From Eutypa lata (Eukaryota > Ascomycota > Sordariomycetes > Xylariales > Diatrypaceae), in contig JAKULF010000010.1 in NCBI GenBank assembly GCA_022661535.1, positions 1,674,001 to 1,738,000 on the forward strand: DNA of 64,000 nt, given 5' to 3'. The first letter of the stretch is position 1, and the number at the start of each line of letters is the position of its first letter. Shown here one piece after another: positions 1 to 12,090 of the stretch. The translations under genes and the position numbers were made by a program. Under the pieces are notes generated by a model. The model did no database searches. It saw nothing but the letters and a program-made list of their open reading frames with translations, and was not told the DNA's origin.

Positions 1-606
1 CCCAGACCCCTTAGAGGATTCAAGTTGCAATTAAAAGTGCAGGCCAGGTAGGCAAGTGCCTAATCATTACCTAAGGCAGGTAGTTCGGTAGGTAGTTAGT
101 TAGGTACTTCCATCTTCGTCGGTCATAAGCAGGCCCCACGGGCATCCATCGGTCCTCCTTGAATCATTCGTTCATTGATAAACCCATCAGCCCCGTGCCA
201 CCAACGCCCTCTGACAAAACTCCAAGTATCAAGTCAGACAGTCCGATCAATCTCTCCCACGCCACACACACATCTTATCTACCAGTCACACAATAGGAAA
301 GCCTCGTTCACAGTTAGGGCTGCGAGCACATCCTATTATTTCACCGCTACCATCTTATCCGTTTTCTTCCGCTATCTGTCCTTGCTCGGCCATCTCTACT
401 TCACTCAAAAGTTGCCTTATCGCGTCTAGTTAGACTGAGCACTGTAACTATCTCCGCCCTGGCCTTGAGCGTGACCTCGAACTCGACCTCGACCTCGACT
501 GCAACTTCGACTTCGACTTCAATCTCGACCAGTCACGCGATCATCTTCACCGTACATCCGAGCCACTTAGATATTTTACCGACTTTTGCCTCACATCCTC
601 TTCACC
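1..606. other. Upstream region of cdc34
   Basis: No credible coding sequence is visible. Positions about 470-530 hold an imperfect CTCGAC/TTCGAC hexamer run in the probable 5' leader. The first 120 bases contain several GTAGGTA/TAGGTA blocks, a motif that recurs in the intergenic DNA of this window. Confidence 0.5.
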
Positions 607-1432
607 ATGTCTTCACGGGCTACTGGCGGTGCCAAGCACAGACTGATGGTTGAAATGAAAGAACTAGGGAAGGAGAACTGGGTTAACATCGATGTAAGTT
701 GCCGTGTAGTATTCGTAACTCATGCCGTGTTCGCAGTCTAACATTATGGTATTCCCAGTTGCCCAATGGTAATATACTACGGTGGCGTGTTGGCCTCATC
801 GTTGTCAATCCGGATAGCGCCTTCAATGGTGGATACTTCAAGGTTTGTCTCCTCAAAGACGATATACTGGTTTCAGTTGGTTATTGACACTCACAACTTC
901 TTTTCCGTAGGCTGAAATGACTTTCACCGAAGAATATCCTTATCAGCCGCCTACATTTCGGTTCCTCCTCCCAATCTATCACCCCAACGTGTATCCCGAC
1001 GGGAAGCTCTGTATCTCTATTCTTCACACCCCTGGAGAGGACCTCACATCTGGCGAACAAGCCAGTGAACGTTGGTCTCCACTCCAGGGTGTCGAGTCCG
1101 TTCTTCGATCGGTGCTGCTCCTCTTGGACGACCCCGAGATTAACTCACCGGCGAACGTAGATGCCGGTGTCATGTATCGAGACGACCGAACGACTTACAA
1201 TAAAAAAGCGAAGGAAGTTGTTGAGAGATCTAAGGGGGATATTCCGGAGGGCTTTGTGATGCCGACAAACCTAGAACCACCACCCCCACCTAAATCTGCC
1301 GACGATGACGCTGCATTCTGGGCCGAGAGTGATGAAGAACTGGACTTCGGTGGCAGCGACACGGGAGAGGATGATGATATGGCAGAGTTCGACGAAGATG
1401 GCGAGGAGGGCAGCGACGACGACGACTCGTGA
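607..1432 (+). CDS. cdc34: Ubiquitin-conjugating enzyme E2, Cdc34/Ubc3 type
   Basis: Three exons (607-693, 759-842, 911-1432) join in frame to about 230 residues. The E2 core shows the HPN motif (81-83), catalytic Cys91 in GKLCISIL, the Cdc34-type acidic insertion just after it (about 97-110), SPANVDAGVMYR, and VERSKGDIPEGF as in yeast Cdc34. The last 40 residues are strongly acidic, which separates Cdc34 from Ubc7, the other E2 with an acidic loop. The yeast protein is longer (295 residues) because of its tail. Known role: the E2 that works with SCF ligases to build Lys48 ubiquitin chains on cell-cycle regulators, in nucleus and cytosol. Both introns have GTAAGT/GTTTGT donors and CAG/TAG acceptors. 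The start at 607 is preceded by CACC and gives the usual short N-terminal helix. Confidence 0.92.
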
Positions 1433-2808
1433 AGTGCGAAGTCATCATTTAGGCGCCCACAGATGCGTCATCACAACAATACATATATCACGAAGAACAG
1501 GACCATTCCCTAAATTATCACATCACTAGAATTCGCATAGCGTCGGTCGGCCGGCGTTCCGGGAATATTGTTTCCCCCTCGAGCAGTAGGAAGGGGTCGT
1601 ACTCATATACGTCTCCAGGATTGGATTGCTCTGAGATTGGCTTTCGCATATTATTTGCAGATAGAGAGTAATTAAGCACCAGGGATCGAGACAGTGCCAG
1701 GGGCAGAGTAGGTAGTGTCGAGCTACGTCTAGACCTGATAGGCCTGCAGTACATTCATAACTTAGCAGTGAATATAGATTTAAATTTTAGAGAGCATTGA
1801 TGCCCATTTGAGTCTATGCGTGACTATAAGTATAGTGTAGCGACTTTTCACTACACATTCGTACAATAAAGGGGTTGGCTGCGTAACCCTATCCAGTTAC
1901 ATGGAAAGTGGTTAATAGAGATAAATTTACTTGCTCTACTTCCTGGTGGGTTGTCACGAGTTGTACGAAAGAGCATCTAATTATTCTATCTATCTACCTA
2001 GCTTGAAGGGCTATGAATATATTAATGTTGGCTATTACAGTAAAGTCAAAGTGGTATGAACTCGCAAAATGCGTTAAATAAGTTGACAACATTGAAGTTA
2101 CTTTTTTTATCTTTTACGTAGGTAGGTACCTAGGTATAAAAGATAGTATTCAGAAGGGTACTCCGCTACATCTCTGCCTACCCGGTATTAAGCACGGACC
2201 CAGGACATCAACCATCATAGCAACCTTAACGGCAATGAGTGGGGACAGATCTATATAGACACGCCAGACGTGTAAATTGGGACTATCTCTCTTCCCAGTT
2301 ACCAAGGCGAGCAAGGCTAATGACGGTTGTATTGGTTGCGCAGCTTCCTTGCATCTTATCTCATCCTAAATGGGCTTTTAGTGCGGGCATATACTACGTA
2401 GTAACTAGAGCTTCAATGTCCTTGAAGAGCATCACCAACGAATTGTAAGTAATGATGACCGCGTCCTAGGTTGAGGAGGTAACCTTGTGGTTACAGCCAA
2501 CCAACTGATCTTGTGTTGCTTTCTTCTCGACTCATACTCCATGTAGTTCCAGTCATTCATTTTTCGCCTTTGCATACCTCATCTACCTTCTACTTCAACT
2601 GAAGTTGGCGGGGTCTATACACGGCCTATACACAGCACAGACATCTATTCCCGGCAGCTTTAACTTAGCTCTAGATCATTGTTTCGCCGTCTCTTAGTCG
2701 CCTTGCAACCGTTGACGAAGATACCTACCAAACTCTATCGACTCATACGTACCTTCGCATTAGGAAGACCATTTTTCACTTTGGGAGCATCGGACCTTCC
2801 TGTCCAAC
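1433..2808. other. Intergenic region, cdc34 to UIM protein
   Basis: About 1.4 kb of AT-leaning sequence without a supported gene. It holds the palindrome TACCTAGGTA at 2127-2136, one of at least five exact copies in the window, and the promoter and leader of the next gene. A 69-codon reading frame near 2239-2448 shows no family features. Confidence 0.5.
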
Positions 2809-5800
2809 ATGTCCGGCAACGGGGCGCCATCTGAGGATGACGTCTCACTCTTTTGTCTTGTTACCTCATGCTCATCTAGAACTGAAGCCATCGCGCGACT
2901 GCGGGTTAGTATTGATACAGAAATCTATATATATGTGGTCCAGGAACCTAGAGACTATACTAACACGGGGCTTCTCCAAATTACAGGCCAACAACAACAA
3001 TGTTGAACAAGCAACTGGAGATTACTTTGATAATCCAGACAGCACCAAGGTACTATCATAGTAGCCTTCAACCGCCCTGCATACTTGAATAGCCATGATT
3101 AACTTAGATCATAGTACAAATGGGATGAGTCGCAGTTTAGCGCAGGCCGAGATGGTGATTACAGTAGCGCAAATGTTTGTGAGTCCTTCCATTCTTCACC
3201 TGTGATTAACATTCCAGTGTCAAATGGCTCATGATTCGCTCTATATAAGCCTTCAACATACAAGGCCCCGACGAGCTCCCCCCTACGAGTTACCATGGCA
3301 GCACTGCCCCGACCCGACCGCCTTCGAGAACCAATAACCGATCTCCGCTGGGTAGGTTGATAGACTGGACTGCGCAGGAGGCACCAGGTACTACTCCTCT
3401 ATCCTGAAAGTTCCAGCGCTAATTATCCTGCTACAGTCGAAGGCGCCCCAACGAATCATGCCGAAGAGGATGCCGCGCTCCGGCGAGCACTTGCCGAATC
3501 CGCTGCCGAGTCCGGAATCCCTGCACAACAGAGTGGTGTAATTGATACCGGCTCTGCCCCTAAACATTTTGGTCCTGCAAACCGATCTGAGTACGACTCG
3601 GCGCAGTGGGCTATGGTCCCGACCAAGGCGGCAACCGAGGTGACAGATACAGACCCCAAGCCGTCCATGCGAAAACGACAGCCAGGTACACCTGCCTTCA
3701 TCCGTCAGACTAAGGATGGTCGCTTAGGATCCCTGTTATCGATATATCACAAGATTCCCCTCGTCAGGAACATCCTCCTCAGCTTCCCAGATTCTGCTCG
3801 TACCTATGGGCATAACTCGGAATGGTGGAAAGGGCAGCCAATATTAAAACCTGAGGTTCTAGCGGCGATGGCGAGGGGGGAGCAAGTCTCAGGAGATGAT
3901 GGTCATCCTGCCTTCAGTGAAGAACTTCATCGTCTCATGGCGTTCCTTGACAACACAGACCGCAGCTACGCCACAGTAGATGCTTTAACCGAGACCACGC
4001 CCTTAGATCAAGGTCCAAATACGTGGTCAGTGGATTACGAGATGAAGTTTCTTGACCACTTAATAGAGGGGAATGCATCCAGCCCTGAATTTGACGTTAC
4101 TCCTATGGCCAATATAGGGCGTCAAGTCGCGACCACTACTTCATATACGATGAATGAATCCTCAGATGATAGCGATCCCCTGGAAATCGAGCAAGGTGCC
4201 GCTAGTTTTGCGCTACTAGATATTGGGTTATCACAAGACCAATGGTCCTGGGTGAATACATTATACGATGCCCTTGACGAGTTACTATGGACCAATGCTA
4301 TAACTTATCAAGGGTTCTCGGAGTATAGTAGTAGCACTGCTGCACTAGTGAGGCCTGCGGAGGTTATTACAATGCGGTTTAATGGAAATGGTGTGCATCG
4401 TCCCTGCGAGATACCGGGGACGTTCTATGCAGACAGATACATGGAAACCAATCAGCATCTAGCACGTCATTTCCAGCGCCAGATTTTTGAAATCAGAAGA
4501 AACGTTCAAAGATTAGACAAATGGGAGAAACACCGGGTCCAGTGTAAAGGCGAGCCAGGTTGCTCTCAATTTGTGTGGCTTAACAGTCAGCCACACGATA
4601 TCCGTGAATGCCGCCAGAAGATCATTGAGGCCTTCGGGATTCTTATTGATCAGCAGAGGAAAAACGCACAATGGCGTTACTACGATGAGCGGTGGAATAA
4701 AGACATTCCCTACAGCATGAACGATCTCCGTTTAATTTCGACATGGGCTGGGCCTTATGAACTAACGGCTGAGGAAGAAGCGAAACAGAAGAGATGGGAT
4801 CTCATCATCCAAACTGCAAAGAACGAGCTCGAACAGCTTGAACAGGACATAGCGGGTGAGTCTGGTGCATTCTATGGTAACCCTGTGATATACTAACCAT
4901 GATTATAGTCTGTCACGAAAAGAAAGAAGAGTTCATGGAGATGCTGGAGGTGATAAGTAAGCGATTGACTTGTCAGGAACACGAAGCCGCCGATGAGCGT
5001 TTCGTGTACCGGTCGAATCCAGAAGTCTATCATCCCGAGTACTGGAATCCATCACAGAAGTATTCGCTCCGTGGAGTTGCTCTATCAGACGAGGTGACCT
5101 ATGTCTGCATTCGAGGTGAAACAGACTTGATTGATATGGGCGAGGAATCCAATCCGAATGATCAGTGGTGGAAGATCGACTACTCCTCCAAAAACCCGTC
5201 TCCAGCAACAGTCGAGGTATGTTTAGGTTGTCTGTCCATCTGAGCAACACTGTGCTAAGCCCGAATACAGAAAGTGTCACTCGATAGCGTACTTGAAGCA
5301 GCTAGTACTGGGTCAAAATGGCCTATATTAGTGTACGCTACGCAGAAGGCTATAGATGCGACCCCTATTCCGCTCTCGGACCCACTACGCGTAAGTTACA
5401 TAGTTCCGCCCTCCCTTTCTCCACGGATGACTAAACAATTATAAATAGATGTTTGTTAAAGCCGACAATCGGTCCCTGCAGCAAGAGCTCACGCAGGAGC
5501 AAAACCAAGAGCAGACTCCCCAAGAACCTCTACCTCTATCCACCGCAATCACAGACGATACGCTATCGCGTATCCCTACCTCCTCTCCTGCGAAACGCAA
5601 ACACAGCGCAAGTTCATCTGTGGCTACAAACGGAAGTTCGCGGGATGGTCTAGACGATGTAGATCTGACCTTCACGGACGACCATTTTGCCTACACGGAG
5701 GAAAGCGAGCCAATCACATCCCACCAGGAATTCGCCAGCGGCAGCAGTCCACAATCTAGCAAACTAGGAGGGATTGTCGAATCGTTTGCAGACTGTCAGA

Positions 5801-6042
5801 CCAATGAGAGAGGATCTCCTCACAGGAGACTGGGTAATCAGCCACACGGTGCCGAAGCAGGTGCCGAGGTAGAGATGGTAGAGACCGTATCATCGGGGGT
5901 GGCAGCACCAGAGATGCAGGAACGCGCCGGTAGGCCCGTGTCATTCTTTAACCCCAGCCCTAGTCCCAACAACACGGCGGGCGGCACCATTGATTTGATG
6001 GATATGGACATAGACTCGGACCACCACGGCAGCCAGCCTTAG
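2809..6042 (+). CDS. UBA-like/UIM protein with degenerate ubiquitin-protease-like region
   Basis: Eight exons can be joined in frame: 2809-2904, 2987-3049, 3115-3178, 3250-3387, 3437-4855, 4909-5216, 5271-5390 and 5449-6042, giving about 933 residues. A UBA-like segment lies at about 8-50, followed by FNIQGPDE and a proline/threonine linker. A good ubiquitin-interacting motif, EEDAALRRALAESAAES, lies at 130-146 and keeps the ALxxS core. The large middle (about 200-690) resembles the USP fold recorded for fungal 'ubiquitin interaction motif proteins', for example SEWWKGQPI and EELHRLMAFLDNTDRSYATVDAL. Where a USP should have its cysteine box there is only GRLGSLLSIYHK, so it is probably not an active protease. 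The tail is low-complexity and acidic. I infer a ubiquitin-binding scaffold; I know no firm gene symbol. Exon 3-4 phasing is inferred from the GTGAGT donor at 3179. Confidence 0.78.
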
Positions 6043-6910
6043 TGAGTATGGCTTCTGGTCATCAATACTTTTCATGCTCATACTACTTGTCCCTCCCTAC
6101 GGGAAGATAAGTGCGTTGATAGTCCTCGGAGGACAATGAACAGAGTGCAGTACCTCCGCCCATGACGGCGCTTAGTACCGCATTCCTGTTGCCCTAATAG
6201 AGCTAGATATTGTATAAGGGGCATTCTATAGGTACTCTAGGATGGAATCTTTGTGGTGTTGGCCGGTGGTATGCCAAGCAAGTAAGCAAGCACCCCTTGG
6301 TCGTAGTTTGTTGGGTGGGTTGGAGGAATGCACAGCATCTGTTGGTTGGGTTACCTACTTACCTACCTGTCTGTCTGTCTATGTGAAGGTAGCTAGCTAC
6401 ATGATGATATGATACCCCCAAAAGCATGTATGGCTTGAGAAGGAATGTAGCTTGTGTTAGGTATGGTTTATTGCATAGGAATGGATTAGTTTCTGCCAGT
6501 ACATAGTTTCACCGTATAGCATGCACAATGGGCGATATGAGGGCTACTGCAATCAGATATAGCTCGTTGGTAATAGTTGTCACTCTATCGCTGTCCTGTC
6601 AGTGACTACTGTGTAAATACGAGAGAACGAATGCTTTACTTCCTCCCATTCAGATCTTGTGTCATTAGTGTTGCTGTGAATGGCTATACCTACCATCAAT
6701 CGCTATAATAGCAATCAACTACATGTATGTACCAGGTAGGTAGGTAGGTACATATGTAGTAGTACTATCTGGAAGACCTAGGTAACTAGTTAGGAGTATA
6801 CTTCGTAGACAGAGTTCCGGATCAGCTTAGCTACATGTAGGATGTTCTAGTTAGAAACTAGACTGTCTCTTCCGGTTGGGTATAAAAGTCTTGGCATCTC
6901 TTAGGCTGTA

Positions 6911-6928
6911 GAAGCTTCTAGTAGCTTC
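6911..6928. promoter_or_regulatory. Candidate heat-shock element (distal)
   Basis: GAAGCTTCTAGTAGCTTC reads as alternating GAA/TTC units at 5-bp spacing (GAA-gc-TTC-ta-GTA-gc-TTC), with one mismatch in the third unit. It lies about 30 bp downstream of a TATAAAAG and about 1.05 kb before the J-protein start. Alternating nGAAn pentamers are the known Hsf1 target; binding here is inferred. Confidence 0.45.
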
Positions 6929-7615
6929 TATAACCCTGACCCCTGACAACTCACCTAGGTACCTCTCAATTCGGATCGGTTCCCAGTTAGTTACTCAGTT
7001 CTGGATTAACTACAGCTTATGTCCTGTTCAACGCCTCAAATTGACAGAGACCTCTAGAGCTAGATAGATTTTGAGAGTCTAATCTTCAAAGACAGAAACA
7101 CTTGTAAACGATCAGAATCGTCGTCGTTATTAGTACCTGGTAGTCACCTGCGAAGGTCATCCAGCAGCAACTTTTGACCCCGCGACCCCGCCATTTAAGC
7201 GTCATTACCTTCTTTAGAGTAGGTACATCTTAGAATTAAAACACATACAATACCTACAGAACATACTGTCCGTTTGCAGCAACAGGAAGTTCAACACTGA
7301 GCCTCAGGAACTGATTTATGAGCATATTTATCAGGTTTCTCCGGAATCTTTTGTCCTATTGGTTCCACTTCCTGAACTTCTCTCCAAGTATGTAGCTACC
7401 ACTTTCTAAACTTGAGTTCGCTGGAGTTACAAGCCAGTTGGCCAGTTAGCTGTTCAAGGTGAGGTATCATTCGACAGGGTTTAAGAACGGGGCCTTCTTG
7501 TGGGCTGATTCCGCCGCATTCAAACGTCACCTCTTTTTTTCCCTCCTGTCCCCCTCCACCAAAGTCCAAAGTAGATACATAAAGAGAGAGTGGGTGATAG
7601 CGAGATCTTCACTAA

Positions 7616-7628
7616 TTCCCGAATCTTC
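7616..7628. promoter_or_regulatory. Candidate heat-shock element (proximal)
   Basis: TTCCCGAATCTTC is a perfect three-unit element, TTC-cc-GAA-tc-TTC, about 350 bp before the J-protein start codon. A weaker array (TTCctGAActTCt) lies at 7369-7381. Hsf1 control of a Sis1-type gene is expected from yeast, which supports the reading. Confidence 0.55.
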
Positions 7629-7979
7629 CACCTGTTCGACTGCCTTCATAAGCTTCAGATCTTTTTCTCTAGTTAGACAGGAACACATTCTTTCTTCTCC
7701 ATACCTACCTACTGAAACGATAAGAACGACAAAATATCCAAAACATCACCCATTGGATCAGAAAACTTAATTAAGCACCTACTTACTTAACCACATATTA
7801 CATACAATCGACACGACAATTACAACCACATACTATTCATTACTTGTTTTTCGCAAAGCAACTGTTTTACCTATTGACTTTTACATTGTACCACATTACA
7901 ATAATCAACTTTATTCTAACCTTCGACCCTTCGTACCAATTGACCTTCCACTTTACAACACCAACACACAATTGCGAAG

Positions 7980-9533
7980 ATGGTTAAGGAAACGAAGCTG
8001 TACGATGAGCTTGGCATTAAGTCAGATGCCACACAAGACGAAATCAAGAAAGCATACAGGTAAGGAAGATAACAAACAGCTTTCCAATTCCCTTTACATT
8101 ATCCTTAGTCCCACTGAGTCTCTATCACGAGATGGTGGCTTGGTGCCGGTCCATGATCGTTGACGGCCTACTGTTCTGATTCTTGTGGCAAATCATGAAC
8201 CGTGACGTCAATCGGTTACTCCAGCCAGCTACTTATCCACGCTTCCCTATTCTTCTTTTGTCTCACTTTTGTGGTCTTGAGTTACGCCAAAGCTGACATA
8301 CGTTTCGCATACAGGAAATCTGCATTAAAATGGCATCCTGACAAGAACAAAGACAAGCCCGAGGCCGCCGAGAAGTTCAAGGAGTGCTCCCAGGCATACG
8401 AAATTCTATCCGACCCAGAAAAGCGCAAGACATACGATCAGTATGGTCTAGAGTTCCTCCTCCGCGGCGGTGCAGCACCACCACCCGGCGACAATCCATT
8501 CACCAGCGGAGCAGGTGGTGGCATGCCGGGTGGTTTCGAAAGCTTCAACTTCGGTGGTATGCCCAACGGCGCAGGAGGGGGCTCAGGAGGCGCCCGGACA
8601 TTCCATTTCGCCACGGGAGGCGGAGGCGGCCCCAACGGCTTCAGTTTCAGCAACCCCGAGAACATATTCGCCGAGTTCATGCGCGGCACCGGGGGCGGCG
8701 GTATGGGGGGAGCCGCGGACGACGACGACTTCATGTCGTTCTTCGGCCCGAGCGGCGGCGGCATCCCGCGGGCGGCCGGGGGCAGGGCGAGCAGGATGCG
8801 CGGAAGCGGCTTCGGCAGCGGCGGCGGCGCGGACCACTTCCCGGGCGCCGCCGGCGTCCACGCGGGCGGCAGCGGCGCCCCCCGAGATGCCACGCCCGAG
8901 GTCACGACGGTCGAGCGGGCGCTGCCGCTCACGATGGAGGAGCTGTACAACGGCGTCACCAAGAAGATGAAGATCAAGCGGAAGACGTTCGACGAGACGG
9001 GCAAGCGCACCACGAGCGACCAGGTCCTCGAGGTCCCCATCAAGCCCGGCCTCAAGAAGGGCAGCAAGATCAAGTTCAAGGGCGTCGGCGACCAGGAGGA
9101 GGGCGGCAAGCAGGATTTGCACTTTATAGTAGAAGAGGTAAGTTTTAATTTTTTGACGCCGAACTAAACTTTTTTTTTCTTTTGTTGGTGGTCTATGTAT
9201 GGAATGGGAGATGCTAACAGCGGGTTTTCCCTTATGCAGAAAGCACATCCACTCTTTACGCGCGACAACGACGACGTGATCCATCAGATCGATTTAGACC
9301 TCAAGGAAGCCCTGACGGGCTGGAAGCGGACAGTCACGACGATCGACGGCCGGCAGCTTAACATCGAGAAGGCCGGGCCGACGGGCCCAGGCTCCTCGGA
9401 CACGTACCCCGGCCTCGGCATGCCCATCTCCAAGAAGCCCGGCGAGAGGGGCAACTTCATCGTCAAGTACAATGTCAAGTTCCCGACGAGCCTGACGGCG
9501 AGACAGAAGCAGCAATTGAGGGAGATATTGTGA
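7980..9533 (+). CDS. Type II (DNAJB/Sis1-type) Hsp40 co-chaperone
   Basis: Three exons (7980-8059, 8315-9137, 9240-9533) give 398 residues. The N-terminal J-domain (4-70) opens with [14 protein letters not shown] and has HPD at 34-36, the motif that triggers Hsp70 ATP hydrolysis. A long glycine/phenylalanine-rich region follows (about 75-210), with no CxxCxGxG zinc finger, which excludes the Ydj1 type. The C-terminal part shows the two beta-sandwich substrate-binding domains (for example [20 protein letters not shown], and DLKEALTGW) and a terminal [13 protein letters not shown]. This architecture is that of yeast Sis1 and human DNAJB1. Intron 1 (255 nt) is long for this window and interrupts the J-domain just before the HPD helix. 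Exon 2 from about 8500 is extremely GC-rich compared with exon 1. Heat-shock elements lie upstream. Confidence 0.93.
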
Positions 9534-9771
9534 AGTGAGGGTCGGTGCCAGAGATCGTCGGCGCAGACTGGTCTGGCTTAACGAAGAAGGAGGGAAATTT
9601 TGGCGGCAGGCGTACGAAAGGGAAGGGAAGAGGAGAATGGTTTTTTATTCTTCATAATGATGAGACGAATTTGTGTGCCATTATATTTACGTATGTTCTA
9701 TTGTTTGGCTGGGCGTATCAAGGCGTTGGAATGGTATTCTTTTTTTCCCCTACTCTTTATTTGTCTGTTAG

Positions 9772-9827
<56 letters not shown>

Positions 9828-11112
9828 GTGTGGTGTTCTCGCTACTAGGGAATTATAGTCAATATTGATGCTAATGATGATCACGAGAATTGATGCTATT
9901 GTGAGTTGGTTACTATTATCGTGCGGTGAATTTGAGCATGTTCGATTGCTTCTTCTATCCGAGACGGATATGTCGAGTGAATCTAGCGGATAGACACGTT
10001 CGGAAGATACCTAGGTAGACAGTTGGTTGTGATATTCAGCCAATGTAGTACCTATGTATGAAGTAGCAAGCTGAACAAATGCCAGAATCATAGCTCCTCG
10101 TGCGACCGTATCATGTTACATGCTTGTAACTGTCTGATGCATCTCCTACAATCATGATAATAAGTATTACCATTGCACTCAACAACCATTTATTTCGAAT
10201 ACGCTATAAAATGACACTATAAACGCCTTACTAGAGTTCGAGCTCCGATTAGATTACATATCTAAGTAGATAGAGATCCATTGAACCACCTCTTACTAAC
10301 TTCTTTAGATCATGTCGAGATGATGTCGATTTCCCGCTTTCCTTCGCTTATATCATCTGAATACAGCTCGTTGTAATCAAAATCTGACCGAATATATTCA
10401 TTGTCTACATATGGGTTGAAAGATACTTGCTTGTAGCTACGGACTGCAGATCGATAACTAGAGTGCCTTTAAGTATACCTAGGTACCTAGCATTTTACCA
10501 GATGACATTGTAAAATTAAGGAGGTGATTAATGAATGTATCAAGAGAACAAGAGTCAATTGCAGCCCTAAATGACGGGACTGACGTAACAGCAACTCATG
10601 TCGGTCGCTATTCCGCCCCCGAATATGACCCCCACTATAAATAGAACACTACCCCCGCTACGAAGTAGTTAACGCGTCTTGTCTAACGCGTGTAACCGCC
10701 TGAACTGACGGGGGTGTCCCCTAACTACAGATTTTCGAGAACCAACGTTGGGGCCTCCGATTGTTTCAGAAAGGGGGTGCTTGAAAGAGAATAATAGGGA
10801 TAGAGAGGCATTGTTACGACAAGGATCTAATCCTTTTTTTTCCTTTCTCGATTAGTTAGTTCAGCCTTGTTTTAAAGGAAAAAGAAACAATTCCATTATC
10901 TGCATCGTTTTGTTGCTGCTTCCCCTTCAAAATGCCATACTTCTTATTACACTACATGGAAACTAGGACCAAACCTTGGACAGTCAGCTATTAAACCACC
11001 AGCCGGAAGAGAGAGAGAGAGAGAGAGACAACTAAATCAAGCTTTTTTCACACCCGAACTTTTTGATATATCGTCACTAGGTATTAAGCAGCATCTCTCA
11101 ACACGAAGTAAT
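9534..11112. other. Intergenic region after the J-protein gene
   Basis: No supported gene. It holds the (ACT)18 microsatellite, two exact TACCTAGGTA palindromes (10008-10017 and 10476-10485, the second extended to TACCTAGGTACCTAG), a TATAAATA at about 10635, and a (GA)10 run at 11009-11028 within 100 bp of the next start codon. The 107-codon frame through 9545-9868 exists only because the ACT repeat carries no stop. Confidence 0.5.
9773..9826 (+). repeat. (ACT)18 microsatellite
   Basis: Eighteen uninterrupted ACT units, 240 bp downstream of the J-protein stop codon and probably inside or next to its 3' UTR. Confidence 0.95.
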
Positions 11113-12090
11113 ATGGGAGGGCTATCCGCATCGCGCTGGGCGAACGCACCCTTCACATCGCGGTCCGGCAGCAGCAGGCCCGGAGGCGGGGTCGCGCCAT
11201 CGTCCATCTTCCCATCGTCTCGTCTAGACGAGCCGCTACCATCCCACATCGGTGGTGGCGTCTCCAGTAATAGTGGTAGTAGCCCCGGTGGTAGTGGTGG
11301 TAGTGGTGGTGATCATCGTTCCCGGGTCCCGCCCCAGCAGGAGCTATCCCGGTTCCTGAAGATCGTGTCGCGGATCCGGTGGAAGCTGCCGTTCCTGGAC
11401 CACGGGTACAAGCTGGCGACGGACCGGTCGCCGTCGTCGGGCCGGTCGCAGCAGGACGTCGAGGCCAGCGAGATCCACTTCAAGATCGACTTCTACGAGT
11501 TCTACATGCACCTCGAGCGAGCCATAGTGCATCTCCTCGGCGTGTACGGCGTCGACGTGCACCCGTCTGGCGGGCTGGTGAACGGTGTCTCTTCTTCTTC
11601 TTCTACCAATGGCAACGACAACAACAACAAAGTCGCTGCTGCTGCTGCAGCAGGAGGAGCGGCGGCAAAACTCGGCCCGACGCGCGAGCGCATAGGCCAG
11701 CATCAGTACCACGTCAATGTGCTGCTGGCGCTCGACGACCCGGCGAACCCTCTGCATGCCGTGCTCGGGCAGGGAGACGCCCGCCGGCAGCTCTGGTCCG
11801 CGAAGGACCTGCGCAACCGGTGGAAGACGGCCGATAGCGATGAATCGAGGCGGTACAACACGGTGGCGCCGCTGGAGTCCTATAACCTCGAGGAGATGTT
11901 ACTAGTCATACTGGCGGCGCTCGAGGAGGCGTACAATGTCACGCTGCGGTACGTCGAGGAGATGAATACGATGACGCCGGGCCCTCAGACTGGTGGTGGG
12001 GCTGTTGCTAGGATTGGGGGTAGTAGTGGTGGTACGGAGGAGCAGGATTGGGGCTTCATTGCTGATGCGATGGATTGGGAGGCGGTATGA
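11113..12090 (+). CDS. Uncharacterised fungal protein, 325 residues
   Basis: A single uninterrupted frame from an ATG to TGA. I do not recognise the family. The first 80 residues are Ser/Gly/Pro-rich and probably disordered, ending in a GGSGGSGG-type tract. A more ordered part begins at about 75 with QQELSRFLKIVSRIRWKLPF, followed by a predicted helical block (IHFKIDFYEFYMHLERAIVHLLGVYG in two adjacent parts), an inserted Ser/Asn/Ala low-complexity loop (about 160-190), then a helical region ending NLEEMLLVILAALEEAYNV. There is no signal peptide or membrane segment. Codon use shifts abruptly to G/C-ended at about 11340, where the conserved part starts, which supports real coding. It could be a nuclear or cytosolic adaptor, but nothing in the sequence shows a function. 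Confidence 0.7.
   Translation: MGGLSASRWANAPFTSRSGSSRPGGGVAPSSIFPSSRLDEPLPSHIGGGVSSNSGSSPGGSGGSGGDHRSRVPPQQELSRFLKIVSRIRWKLPFLDHGYKLATDRSPSSGRSQQDVEASEIHFKIDFYEFYMHLERAIVHLLGVYGVDVHPSGGLVNGVSSSSSTNGNDNNNKVAAAAAAGGAAAKLGPTRERIGQHQYHVNVLLALDDPANPLHAVLGQGDARRQLWSAKDLRNRWKTADSDESRRYNTVAPLESYNLEEMLLVILAALEEAYNVTLRYVEEMNTMTPGPQTGGGAVARIGGSSGGTEEQDWGFIADAMDWEAV

Larger units (their letters stand above)
6043..7979. other. Intergenic region and promoter of the J-protein gene
   Basis: Nearly 2 kb without a supported gene. It contains a GTAGGTAGGTAGGTA block near 6735-6750, TACCTAGGT-type sequences near 6776 and 6952, a TATAAAAG at about 6881, a CCAAT box on the reverse strand (ATTGG, about 7358), and at least two heat-shock-element-like arrays listed separately. 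A 103-codon frame at 7459-7770 has no protein-family character and lies in the probable leader. Confidence 0.5.

Noticed and set aside
8438..9109. Long antisense and alternate-frame open frames (up to 254 codons) over the J-protein exon 2
   Set aside because: They arise from the G/C-ended codons and glycine-rich repeats of the true frame, have Arg/Pro/Ala-rich composition and no family motifs.
9545..9868. 107-codon frame containing a poly-Thr tract
   Set aside because: The open frame is produced by the stop-free (ACT)18 repeat in the 3' flank of the J-protein gene.
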